This document shows, piece after piece, positions 33,960 to 43,272 of a stretch of DNA of 64,000 bases (position 1 is its first letter; each line of letters starts with the position of its first letter). The notes under the pieces are model-generated. The model was not told the origin of the DNA. It searched no databases and saw nothing but the letters and a program-made list of their open reading frames with translations. Source of the DNA: an uncultured Alphaproteobacteria bacterium (GTDB taxonomy: Bacteria; Pseudomonadota; Alphaproteobacteria; HIMB59); assembly GCA_902527045.1 (NCBI GenBank), contig CABZNL010000002.1:1-64000 (forward strand), written 5' to 3'. Position numbers and translations under genes: made by a program.

Positions 33960-34726
33960 TAAAAGAATAATTCTGTAAGAAAGTAATTTGATGACAATAT
34001 TAGAACTGAGGAGATTACAACTGCATTCGTAGTAGCTGATCCAACACCAAATGCACCTTTATCAGAAAATAAACCGCAATAACAACTAACAATTGATATG
34101 ATAAAACCAAATGCAAATGCTTTAAATATTCCTGATAAATAATCACCTAAACTTAAAAAATCAATTGTATTTAATAGATACAAATTATCATTAAACCCTA
34201 ACCTATGCACTGATACTATGTATCCACCCATCACACCAATAAAATCTACTAATGTTACAAATATTGGTAAAGCTAAAGTTAAAGATATAACACGTGGTGT
34301 TACAAGGTAATTATAATAATTCGTATTTAGTGTCTTAAGAGCATCGATTTGTTCTGTCACTCTCATTGTTGCTATTTCTGCAGCAATAGAAGACCCAACT
34401 CTTGCCGAAATCATAAGACCTGTTAAAACTGGTCCTAACTCTCTTGTTAAAGTTAAAACTACGATGTTAGGAATGGCTGACTCAGCAGAAAACCTTGAGA
34501 AACCAGTATAAGATTGTAAAGCAAGGACCATTCCAGAAAAAATCCCAGTTAAAGCTATAATGGGTATTGATGAAATAAATACATTAACAAAGAAGGATAA
34601 ATTATTTTTTAAATAGAATTTGGGCTTAAATAAATATTTGAAGAAAAATAAAATAAATAAAATAAATTTCCCAAAACTTGAGAATAGTTTTATTATGAAT
34701 TTTCCTATATTTTCAATGAATTTCAT
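33959..34726 (-). CDS. mlaE: MlaE-family ABC transporter permease
   Basis: 255 aa; LTRELGPVLTGLMISARVGSSIAAEIATMRVTEQIDAL. Confidence 0.92.
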   Translation of the reverse strand: MKFIENIGKFIIKLFSSFGKFILFILFFFKYLFKPKFYLKNNLSFFVNVFISSIPIIALTGIFSGMVLALQSYTGFSRFSAESAIPNIVVLTLTRELGPVLTGLMISARVGSSIAAEIATMRVTEQIDALKTLNTNYYNYLVTPRVISLTLALPIFVTLVDFIGVMGGYIVSVHRLGFNDNLYLLNTIDFLSLGDYLSGIFKAFAFGFIISIVSCYCGLFSDKGAFGVGSATTNAVVISSVLILSSNYFLTELFF

Positions 34727-34734
34727 TTGAGATC

Positions 34735-36156
34735 TTAACTTGATGCATTTTTTTCAATTCCCAAGAATTTGGTATATTTATCATCAAAGTATAACTCAAT
34801 CTTACCTGTAGGACCATTTCTTTGTTTCGCAACTATTAATTCTGCTTTATTAAAAACTTCCTCATTTCTATCTTTCCATGAGTCATGCTTTTTTTGATAT
34901 GACTCTTGGGTTTCATCTGCTCCCCTAGTTGGCTCATTTCTTTGCAAGTAGTAACTCTCCCTGTATATGAACATTACAACATCTGCGTCTTGTTCAATAC
35001 TTCCGGACTCTCTCAAATCAGAGAGGAGAGGTCTTTTATCATCTCTATTTTCAACTTGTCGAGAAAGCTGAGAAAGCGAAATGACAGGTAAGTCAAATTC
35101 TTTTGCTAGTTGTTTTAAATTTCTGGTTATTTCAGATAATTCATTAACCCTATTATCTTTATTACTTTCGGGTTTTATCAATTGAAGATAATCAATTAAA
35201 ACTAGTTTGATATTATAATTATTTTTATATCTCCGAAGTTTAGATCTCAATTCTAAAACAGTTAAATTAGGACTATCATCAAAAAAAAAGTTTAAATTAT
35301 TTATTTCTTGATATGTATTTTGAAGTTCGAGAGAATCTTTTTCATTAAGTTCTCCTTTCCGAAGCTTATCACTCGGTATTTTAGATTGTTCAGCTAATAT
35401 TCTTAAACCAATTTGCTCAGCTGACATTTCCAAAGAGAACATAACAACAGACCCTTTATCCTCTTCTTGAGAAAAATATTTAGCAGCATTAAAAGCTATA
35501 TTTGTTGCAAGTGCAGTTTTGCCCATTGAAGGTCTGCCCGCAATGATAATAAGGTCAGAATTTTGTAGTCCTCCTAGCATATTATCCAAATCCCCAAAAC
35601 CAGAGACGATTCCAGAATATTTACCCTTTTTTTTAAATGCTTTTTCAACTAGTTGAAGAGAGGCTTTTGTGACAGATGCGAAATTTCTAAATTCATAATT
35701 ATCTTTTTTTAAATTAGACAAATCAAATAATTTTTTTTCAAGGTCCAAAAAAATATCTTTTATGCTGTTCGACGTCTCAAAAGTTGTTGACTCATTATTT
35801 TTATTTTGTGTAATTTTGAAAAGCTCTCTTCTTAAATGTAATTCTTGAAGAGTTTCTAAATAATTAGAAAACACCTCTTTTGAAAATACAATTTGATCTA
35901 TCTGAAATGAGAGGTCTTTATGTGTTTTGGACTGAATATCAGGGATATAGTTCTTAATTGTATCAATAGAGACATTTTTTTGTGATTTATGAAAATCTTC
36001 TAAAACATTAAAAATTTTTAGATTTTCTGGATTAGAAAATAAAGAATTATCTAAAAATTCGAAATGTGTATCAATTAAATCAGGGTGTTTAAGTAAATAA
36101 GCGATGACAATAATTTCAATATCATTATCTTTTAAACTCTCGAAAGTCTTTTGCAT
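34735..36156 (-). CDS. dnaB: Replicative DNA helicase
   Basis: 473 aa; AGRPSMGKTALATNIAFNAA, LVLIDYLQLI, LSQLSRQVENRDDKRPLLSDLRESGSIEQDADVVMF. Confidence 0.97.
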   Translation of the reverse strand: MQKTFESLKDNDIEIIVIAYLLKHPDLIDTHFEFLDNSLFSNPENLKIFNVLEDFHKSQKNVSIDTIKNYIPDIQSKTHKDLSFQIDQIVFSKEVFSNYLETLQELHLRRELFKITQNKNNESTTFETSNSIKDIFLDLEKKLFDLSNLKKDNYEFRNFASVTKASLQLVEKAFKKKGKYSGIVSGFGDLDNMLGGLQNSDLIIIAGRPSMGKTALATNIAFNAAKYFSQEEDKGSVVMFSLEMSAEQIGLRILAEQSKIPSDKLRKGELNEKDSLELQNTYQEINNLNFFFDDSPNLTVLELRSKLRRYKNNYNIKLVLIDYLQLIKPESNKDNRVNELSEITRNLKQLAKEFDLPVISLSQLSRQVENRDDKRPLLSDLRESGSIEQDADVVMFIYRESYYLQRNEPTRGADETQESYQKKHDSWKDRNEEVFNKAELIVAKQRNGPTGKIELYFDDKYTKFLGIEKNASS

Positions 36157-36195
36157 ATAAAGATAAGTTATTTATAAATTTAAAAAAAGATAGTC

Positions 36196-36654
36196 TTAGG
36201 CAGAGGTTTTAGGGGATAAGATCTCAATATCAAGTGAACAATTTACCTCGGGGTGCAAATCTATGTCTACTGAGTATTCCCCAGTAGTTTTAATTTTATT
36301 TCCAAGTTTAACTAATTTCTTTTGAATAATTACATCATTTTCACTTAAAAAATTAACAATATCAGACACACTTAAAGAGCCATATAGCTCTCCATTTTCT
36401 TTAGCTGCAATTTCTTTTGTGAATTTTAATTCATTAATTTTTGTAGCAGTTTTATTTGCATTAGATTTATTTTCATCATCTTTTTTCAAAAGACTTTCTT
36501 CTAATGATTTTATTTCTAAAATATTCTCTTTTGTTGCAAATTTAGCTTTACCGTATGGAACTAAGTAGTTTCTTGCGTAACCATCTTTTACTGATACAAC
36601 TGAGCCAATCTCCCAATTTTTTTTAAACTTTTCTAAAACAACAACTTTAGTCAT
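36196..36654 (-). CDS. rplI: 50S ribosomal protein L9
   Basis: 152 aa; GSVVSVKDGYARNYLVPYGKA. Confidence 0.96.
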   Translation of the reverse strand: MTKVVVLEKFKKNWEIGSVVSVKDGYARNYLVPYGKAKFATKENILEIKSLEESLLKKDDENKSNANKTATKINELKFTKEIAAKENGELYGSLSVSDIVNFLSENDVIIQKKLVKLGNKIKTTGEYSVDIDLHPEVNCSLDIEILSPKTSA

Positions 36655-36658
36655 AACG

Positions 36659-36847
36659 TTATATCAGAGATAAAAATCTTGCCTGTTTAATTGCCTTAGT
36701 AATTTTAGTGTGAATAGATCTAGACATATTAGTAACTCTTTGTGGTATAATTTTTCCATTATCATTAGTAAATTTTTTAAGGATATGTGTGTGCTTATAG
36801 TCAAGCTTCAATAATTCTTCATTTGAAATATTTAAATTTTTTTTCAT
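36659..36847 (-). CDS. rpsR: 30S ribosomal protein S18
   Basis: 62 aa; LDYKHTHILKKFTNDNGKIIPQRVTNMSRSIHTKITKAIKQARFLSLI. Confidence 0.95.
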   Translation of the reverse strand: MKKNLNISNEELLKLDYKHTHILKKFTNDNGKIIPQRVTNMSRSIHTKITKAIKQARFLSLI

Positions 36848-37176
36848 TAATTATCTTTATTTACTTGGGGTGTGATCTCCTCTAACTCATTATATGATTT
36901 AGTAATAAGGAAACGAAGACAATCAGTATTAAATTTTAAAAAACCATCAAGTTTTTTAGGGAAGTCTGTAGATGAATTAAATCGCATAAATTTAAAAGAT
37001 CCTTTTGAGTACTTGTTAATAGAAGATTTTAAATTTTTAATTCCCCAATCTTCTTTATAACCAATAGAAACATCGTTTTCAGAAAAAAATTGATCAATAG
37101 AAGTGTTAAAACTTTTCATCTGATCATTAGCAAGGTCAGGTTTTACTATAATTGTTGTTTCATATATGTTAGTCAT
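36847..37176 (-). CDS. rpsF: 30S ribosomal protein S6
   Basis: ORF to 37215; start at MTNIYETTIIVKPDL (37176) preferred. Confidence 0.92.
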   Translation of the reverse strand: MTNIYETTIIVKPDLANDQMKSFNTSIDQFFSENDVSIGYKEDWGIKNLKSSINKYSKGSFKFMRFNSSTDFPKKLDGFLKFNTDCLRFLITKSYNELEEITPQVNKDN

Positions 37177-37196
37177 GTAAAAAGAGTGTCTACAGA

Positions 37197-37202
37197 TATA
37201 AT
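37197..37202 (+). promoter_or_regulatory. Candidate fabD -10 box TATAAT
   Basis: Exact TATAAT ending 6 nt before the fabD ATG (37209). Confidence 0.45.
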
Positions 37203-37208
37203 TTAAAT

Positions 37209-38117
37209 ATGTCAAATAAAAATCTTTCTTTGCTTTTTACAGGTCAGGGATCACAATTTGCTGAAATGGGTGTTGATTTTATTAATAAATTTAATTGGGT
37301 CAAAGAAAGATACTCTATAAGTTCAAAAATACTAGGTTATGATTTATTAGAAGCACAAAGAGATCCAAACTTATTAAATTTAACGCAATATAGCCAACCC
37401 ATGATTTTTGTATTTAGCTCTATAATAATTGATCTTTGTAAAAATTATATTCACAAAAACTATTCCAAAATAACACTAGCTGGTCATTCATTAGGCGAAT
37501 ACTGCGCATTGTACTTTGCTGAGTCATTAAATTTTGAGGAAATGCTTGAAGTAGTTAAATCTAGGGGAGATTCAATGTCAATTGTCTCAGACCCTAATAA
37601 GTATGTAATGTATGCAATTTTAAAAAAAGAAGATTTAAAAATAGATGAAACTTTATTTGGGAACGGTATTTACATAGCTAACATAAATTCTGATAGACAG
37701 GTGGTTGTATGTGGTATTAAGGATATTGTTAATCAATTCAAAGAACAAAATCCAATTGGAAAATTTATACCACTAAATGTTTCAGCCCCATTTCATTCTG
37801 ATTTAATGAAAGATAGTGCAAAAATATTTAGTGAAAAAATTAAAAATAATTCATTTAAAAAAATTAAGATTGATTTGATTTCTAACCATAAATTAATCAA
37901 CTATAAAGAAATATCTGAAAAAGATTACAGTAACCAATTATCACTTCAGATACACTCACCAGTAATGTGGTCAGAGACTATTAAGACTATTTTGAATAAG
38001 GATATTAATACGTTTATCGAGATAGGACCTAAAAAAACATTATTAAACTTCTTGCCAAAAGATTTTCAAGGTGAAAAATACTCATTTTGTAGCATCGAGG
38101 AAATAAAAAATGTTTAA
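37209..38117 (+). CDS. fabD: Malonyl-CoA:ACP transacylase
   Basis: 302 aa; LLFTGQGSQFAEMG, LAGHSLGEYCALY, FHSDLMKDS. Confidence 0.95.
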   Translation: MSNKNLSLLFTGQGSQFAEMGVDFINKFNWVKERYSISSKILGYDLLEAQRDPNLLNLTQYSQPMIFVFSSIIIDLCKNYIHKNYSKITLAGHSLGEYCALYFAESLNFEEMLEVVKSRGDSMSIVSDPNKYVMYAILKKEDLKIDETLFGNGIYIANINSDRQVVVCGIKDIVNQFKEQNPIGKFIPLNVSAPFHSDLMKDSAKIFSEKIKNNSFKKIKIDLISNHKLINYKEISEKDYSNQLSLQIHSPVMWSETIKTILNKDINTFIEIGPKKTLLNFLPKDFQGEKYSFCSIEEIKNV

Positions 38118-38820
38118 AGATAAAGGTTTATTAGTAACTGGTGGTACTGGTTCAATTGGAAGTTCTATATGTAAACATTTTAATAATAACGGATGTAAGG
38201 AAATTTATTCAACAACCACAGATCTTAATAAAGTAAAATCTGACCAAGATTACATTAAATTTAAAGAATTGAATTTTAATAATATTGAAAATTTAAATTT
38301 AGACGAACTCTTTGACTTCGAGGTTGATTATCTTGTATTAAATGCAGGTTTAAATAAAGATAATATTTTCTTGAGAATGTCCTCTGATGATTGGAATAGT
38401 GTAATCAATGTAAATTTGAATTCATCTTTTCATTTGCTTAAACATTTCACTAAAAAAATGGTTAAGAAAAGGTTTGGAAGAGTTGTATTTATATCATCAG
38501 TGGTAGCCTATACAGGAAATCCGGGCCAAGTAAACTACACTGCATCTAAAGCTGCTATTTCAGGTATTGTTAAATCACTTGCTTTGGAATTATCAACAAG
38601 AAATATAACAGTTAATAGTGTGGCACCAGGTTTTATACAATCTAATATGACAGATAAACTCAATGATGATCAAAAAAATACTATTTTAGAGAGAATCCCT
38701 ATGAAAAAACTTGGTGATTCTAGTGATATAGCAAAAGCAGTGGGCTTTTTATGCTCCGAAAATGCTAATTACATTACAGGTCAGACTTTGCATGTAAATG
38801 GTGGATTAGCTTTAATTTAA
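38110..38820 (+). CDS. fabG: 3-oxoacyl-ACP reductase
   Basis: 236 aa SDR; TGGTGSIGSSIC, NAGLNKDNIFLRM, YTASKAAISG. Confidence 0.93.
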   Translation: MFKDKGLLVTGGTGSIGSSICKHFNNNGCKEIYSTTTDLNKVKSDQDYIKFKELNFNNIENLNLDELFDFEVDYLVLNAGLNKDNIFLRMSSDDWNSVINVNLNSSFHLLKHFTKKMVKKRFGRVVFISSVVAYTGNPGQVNYTASKAAISGIVKSLALELSTRNITVNSVAPGFIQSNMTDKLNDDQKNTILERIPMKKLGDSSDIAKAVGFLCSENANYITGQTLHVNGGLALI

Positions 38821-38883
38821 TTATTTGAATATTAAGCATAATGTGGTACGAACTTTTAAATTTAATACTAAGAGGATTTAAAA

Positions 38884-39120
38884 ATGAGCGATATTGAAGA
38901 AAGAGTAAAAAAAATTGTAGTTGAGCATTTAGGTGTTGAAGAGGCTAAAATTCAAAGTGACTCAAAATTTATTGATGACCTTGGCGCAGATAGTTTAGAT
39001 ACTGTTGAACTTGTAATGGCTTTTGAAGAGGAATTTGGCTGTGAAATACCAGATGATGCTGCAGAGAAAATTGTTACATTAAAAGATGCAGTTACATACT
39101 TATCAACAAATTCAAATTAG
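38884..39120 (+). CDS. acpP: Acyl carrier protein
   Basis: 78 aa; [23 protein letters not shown]-like AGAGG upstream. Confidence 0.97.
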   Translation: MSDIEERVKKIVVEHLGVEEAKIQSDSKFIDDLGADSLDTVELVMAFEEEFGCEIPDDAAEKIVTLKDAVTYLSTNSN

Positions 39121-39136
39121 TTTAAGAAAATAGCAA

Positions 39137-40369
39137 TTGAGGCGAGTAGTTGTTACTGGACTTGGAACTATCAATCCCCTTGGTAATACTGTTGAGTCCT
39201 CATGGAGCTCTCTGATCAATTCTAATAGTGGTATTTCAAAAATAACTAATTTTGAAGTTGACAACTATTCTTGTAAAATAGCCGGCTCAATAGATGACTC
39301 ATATATAAATGACGAAATTGTAAATTCAAGAGAACAGAGGAAAATAGATAGATTTATCACTTTAGGTTTAATCGCAGCTAATGAGGCAATCATTGATTCA
39401 GGTTTCACTTTAGACGATCAAAGTTCATTTAGATCAGGGGTTATGGTAGGTTCTGGTATTGGTGGACTTGACACAATATATAAAAATTCCTCAATACTAG
39501 ATAACCAAGGCATAAGAAAAATTTCTCCTTTTTTTATTCCATCATCTTTAATCAATTTATTATCTGGACATATTTCTATCAAGTATAATTTGAAGGGACC
39601 TAACAGTTCACCTGTTACAGCATGTGCTACAGGTACTCATGCTATAGGTGACTCTTTTACAATAATAAAAAATGATAAGGCTGATCTAATGGTTTGCGGT
39701 GGTGCTGAGGCAGCTATATGTCCTTTAGGTATTTCAGGATTTTCTGCTGCAAGAGCTCTATGTGATACTTTTAATGATTATCCTGAAAAAGGTTCTAGAC
39801 CCTGGGATAAAGACAGATCTGGATTTGTCATGGGTGAAGGTGCAGGTGTGTTAGTTTTAGAAGAACTAGAAAATGCAAAAAAAAGAAATGCAAAAATATA
39901 TGGTGAGGTGAAAGGATACGGAATGTCGGGAGATGCCTATCATATAACGAAACCGTCAGAGGATGGAAATGGCGGATTTAGAGCTATGGAAATGGCTTTA
40001 AAAGAGTCTGATCTAAATTCTGAAGATATTGGTTATGTCAATGCCCATGGCACATCTACTCAAGTTGGAGACACAATTGAATTATCTGCTGTTGAAAAGC
40101 TACTTGGGTCTAATAAGAATTTATTTATGAGTTCAAATAAGTCAGCTATTGGTCACCTTTTAGGAGCTGCAGGAGCAGTTGAGGCTGTATTCTCTCTTAA
40201 ATCAATGCAAACAAAAATCTTACCTCCAACTTTAAATCTAGATAATCCAGATACTAAAAGTAAAATTAACCTTATACCTCATGAGTCAATATCAAAACCT
40301 GTTAAAAATATTATTTCTAATTCCTTTGGTTTTGGAGGAACTAACGCAAGTTTAGTCTTTGGTCTTTAA
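39137..40369 (+). CDS. fabF: 3-oxoacyl-ACP synthase II (TTG start)
   Basis: 410 aa; VVVTGLGTINPLG, PVTACATGTHAIGDSF, VNAHGTSTQVGD, SNKSAIGHLLGAAG. Confidence 0.96.
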   Translation: MRRVVVTGLGTINPLGNTVESSWSSLINSNSGISKITNFEVDNYSCKIAGSIDDSYINDEIVNSREQRKIDRFITLGLIAANEAIIDSGFTLDDQSSFRSGVMVGSGIGGLDTIYKNSSILDNQGIRKISPFFIPSSLINLLSGHISIKYNLKGPNSSPVTACATGTHAIGDSFTIIKNDKADLMVCGGAEAAICPLGISGFSAARALCDTFNDYPEKGSRPWDKDRSGFVMGEGAGVLVLEELENAKKRNAKIYGEVKGYGMSGDAYHITKPSEDGNGGFRAMEMALKESDLNSEDIGYVNAHGTSTQVGDTIELSAVEKLLGSNKNLFMSSNKSAIGHLLGAAGAVEAVFSLKSMQTKILPPTLNLDNPDTKSKINLIPHESISKPVKNIISNSFGFGGTNASLVFGL

Positions 40370-40979
40370 AAGCAAAAATTTTTGTATTGTTTTATCTTCC
40401 CCATCAGGCGCTGGTAAGACCTCCATATCAAAGCAACTTATAAAAAAAGATAAACATATAGCTCTTTCAGTTTCATGTACTACAAGACCTAAAAGAAGTG
40501 GCGAGACAAATAAAAGGGATTATATTTTTTTAACAGATCATCAATTTGACAATGGTATAAAAAAAAATGAGTTTCTAGAGTTCGCTAAAGTATTTGGTTA
40601 TAGATATGGAACACTTAAGCATACTTTAAATAACTTTTTTAACAAAAAAAAAGATGTTTTGTTTGATATTGATTGGCAAGGTTTTCAGCAATTAAAACAA
40701 AGTAATTTAGAAGTAGTTGGAATATTTATACTGCCTCCTAGTAAAAAAGAATTGATTAACAGATTAAAGACTAGGGCAAGAGATACTAAAGAAGAAATGA
40801 AAAAAAGAATGGATTTAGTCCAAAACGAGATTTCTCATTTTCCAGAATATGATTATGTAGTTATTAATGAAGACTTAAAAAAATGTGTAAATCAAATCTT
40901 AAATATTATTGAGTCTGAAAGATTAAAAAAATCCCGATTAATTAATCTAACAAAATTTATAAATAAGTTTAGAATCTAA
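40359..40979 (+). CDS. gmk: Guanylate kinase (TTG start overlapping fabF)
   Basis: 206 aa; SSPSGAGKTSISKQL, SVSCTTRPKRSGETNKRDYIF. Confidence 0.94.
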   Translation: MVFKSKNFCIVLSSPSGAGKTSISKQLIKKDKHIALSVSCTTRPKRSGETNKRDYIFLTDHQFDNGIKKNEFLEFAKVFGYRYGTLKHTLNNFFNKKKDVLFDIDWQGFQQLKQSNLEVVGIFILPPSKKELINRLKTRARDTKEEMKKRMDLVQNEISHFPEYDYVVINEDLKKCVNQILNIIESERLKKSRLINLTKFINKFRI

Positions 40980-41706
40980 TAGATTTAAATATTTTTATAA
41001 ATTCGATAAGATTTAAATTTTCTGCTCTTAAGTTTAATTTGAATGTCTCGGGGATTGAATATTTCTTTAAAACTTTTCCTAAAGTTTTTCTTTTATAAGA
41101 AAATACATACCTTTTAAAATTAATAAAACTCTTGACCTCATCTTTTGAGATTAAACTTGTATTTAGTTTTTCAAATTTTAAGACACTTGATTCAATCTTT
41201 GGTATTGGTCTAAAACAATTCTTACTTACATAAAATTCTATCTTTACATTAAAAAAACATTTTATTAATGAATTAATAGAATTAAGCCTCGTATCAGTTA
41301 ATCTTTCAGCAAATTCCTTTTGGAACATCAATATCATTGTTTCAGGGTTATTTTTTAAAAGCACTAATTTCTCAAGAACCTTTGATGAAAGATTATATGG
41401 TAAGTTAGATATAACTAGGTCATAATCTTTATTAAGATTTAATTTAATAACATCTTCATTTATAATATTTATAAATCTGTATTTATTGAATTTTTCATTT
41501 AAATTTTTTATTAAATCTTTGTCTATTTCAACTAAGTCTAAGTTTTTAGGTCTTTTTTCTATTATTTTTTCAGTTAACTTTCCATCACCAGGACCTATTT
41601 CTAGAATATTTAAATTACTAGTTTTAATTAGATTAGTAATCTTTGAGGAAATATTTTTATCTATAAGGAAATTTTGTCCATATTTTTTTTTTAAATTATC
41701 ATACAT
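40969..41706 (-). CDS. rsmA: 16S rRNA (adenine1518/1519-N6) dimethyltransferase
   Basis: 245 aa; KKKYGQNFLIDKNI, LEIGPGDGKLTE, VISNLPYNLSSKVL, MFQKEFAERL. Confidence 0.95.
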   Translation of the reverse strand: MYDNLKKKYGQNFLIDKNISSKITNLIKTSNLNILEIGPGDGKLTEKIIEKRPKNLDLVEIDKDLIKNLNEKFNKYRFINIINEDVIKLNLNKDYDLVISNLPYNLSSKVLEKLVLLKNNPETMILMFQKEFAERLTDTRLNSINSLIKCFFNVKIEFYVSKNCFRPIPKIESSVLKFEKLNTSLISKDEVKSFINFKRYVFSYKRKTLGKVLKKYSIPETFKLNLRAENLNLIEFIKIFKSIRF

Positions 41707-42626
41707 TGAATAAATGAACTATTGTCAGATTTATTTTTAAATTTAATATCTTTTGCAGTTCCATGTGCAGGACTTAAACGACGATAATTTAAGCCTAATG
41801 TAAAATTAATACCTTTCTTATTAAGAATTTTAAAAGGTATTAACGCTTGATCATGATAAGTAGATATAAATAAGGTATTTTTTTGTACTTTTTTAAAAGC
41901 ACTATCAGCCGCGTAAGGTCCAGAAATATTTTTAAAGTTATTTTTAATAACTTTACTTATGAGGCTATCTTCTATTCCAATAGTATTATCCTCACTACAA
42001 TGTGGGTTGTAGCATAAAAACTTTATTGATTTATATCTCAAATTATATTTTTTTAATTTTATAAAATAAATAATATCGTTTAATTGTTTTTTAAGTTTTT
42101 TTTTATCTAAGACTTTATAAACATCCTTTAAATTTATATGAGTCGTTAAAGGTAATACAGAAAACTTATCACCATACATCAACATTGCAGTATTTGTTTT
42201 ATTTATTTTTCCTAAATATTCTGTTATGCCAATAAAATTTATCTTTTTTTTAAAAATAGATTTATTTATAGGCATAGTAATAAGATCATAGCCAGTGGAT
42301 TTTGATAATTGATTTGAAATATTAAGTTGATTTAATAAATTTTTATATTTTTCTTTATGTATATTTTCCATATTATAAACATTTAAATTTTCAAGTTCAT
42401 AGTTGGTAAAATTAATTGGATCAAAAATTATATTAATTCTTATATCTAATTTTAATTTTATAATATAATTTTCTAACTCATGTTTATTACATATAATTAT
42501 AAATTTTAATTTATTTTTTAAAAATAAAAATGAATTTAATACTAGCTCTATATTAATCGAGTCTGTATCACCAAGAAATATATATTTTCTTTTATCTATT
42601 TTGGTTCTCATATACAAATTTATCAA
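41691..42626 (-). CDS. pdxA: 4-hydroxythreonine-4-phosphate dehydrogenase (divergent)
   Basis: 311 aa; CYNPHCSEDNTIGIED, ISGPYAADSAF, STYHDQALIPFK, RRLSPAHGTAKDI. Confidence 0.88.
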   Translation of the reverse strand: MINLYMRTKIDKRKYIFLGDTDSINIELVLNSFLFLKNKLKFIIICNKHELENYIIKLKLDIRINIIFDPINFTNYELENLNVYNMENIHKEKYKNLLNQLNISNQLSKSTGYDLITMPINKSIFKKKINFIGITEYLGKINKTNTAMLMYGDKFSVLPLTTHINLKDVYKVLDKKKLKKQLNDIIYFIKLKKYNLRYKSIKFLCYNPHCSEDNTIGIEDSLISKVIKNNFKNISGPYAADSAFKKVQKNTLFISTYHDQALIPFKILNKKGINFTLGLNYRRLSPAHGTAKDIKFKNKSDNSSFIQCMII

Positions 42627-43272
42627 AATCTTTTTGAATTTTTAATTCAATATAGTTGAAAATTTCTTTTTCAATAATTTTTGCATTTCTTTGATTTATG
42701 CATACATTATATTTTGAATTATCAATTGATAATTCATATTTTTTTTCTTCTTTCTTCATATTTTCAAAAAAAATATTATAGAACTCTGTATTGTTCTTTA
42801 AATTTACGATTTTAGTAATTGTTAAACAATTATTTTGGCTAATGGGCAATTCAAGAGTATCAAAAGATGAAAAAATATAATCTAAATCATTGGTTTTAAA
42901 ACTATTATTATAAAAATTGTAAACAAATTCATTTTTAACTCTTAAATATCTAATAGTATCTAAAACTATTTCAGAAATAATATTTTCTTTTCCTATTTCA
43001 CTATCTATTTTGTTATCAATTTTATTAAGAAAATCTGGATTATTCGTCCTTAAACTATTAATAAGTTTTTTAATTTTTACCAAATTTTTTGTAGCTTTAG
43101 AACTATTAATTTCTTCGTTGTATTTTTCAAAATGTATCTGTTTGTAATATTTTAAGTCTAATTCGGAAATGATGATATTATTTTTATCATAAACTACATT
43201 CGCTAATAAATTGGTTTTAAAGATTAAAAATATAAAAATTAATAAAAATTTATTAATTATTTTATAAGCCAT
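42592..43272 (-). CDS. SurA-like periplasmic chaperone, reduced
   Basis: 226 aa with signal peptide; SurA position between pdxA and lptD; N-terminal pattern VVYDKNNIIISELDLKYY; no parvulin motif seen. Confidence 0.5.
   Translation of the reverse strand: MAYKIINKFLLIFIFLIFKTNLLANVVYDKNNIIISELDLKYYKQIHFEKYNEEINSSKATKNLVKIKKLINSLRTNNPDFLNKIDNKIDSEIGKENIISEIVLDTIRYLRVKNEFVYNFYNNSFKTNDLDYIFSSFDTLELPISQNNCLTITKIVNLKNNTEFYNIFFENMKKEEKKYELSIDNSKYNVCINQRNAKIIEKEIFNYIELKIQKDFDKFVYENQNR

Noticed and set aside
41691-42626. Possible pseudogenisation of pdxA because of heavy divergence
   Set aside because: Reading frame intact and signature motifs (NPHCSE, GPYAADSAF, YHDQALIPFK, SPAHGTA) retained; more likely AT-driven divergence.
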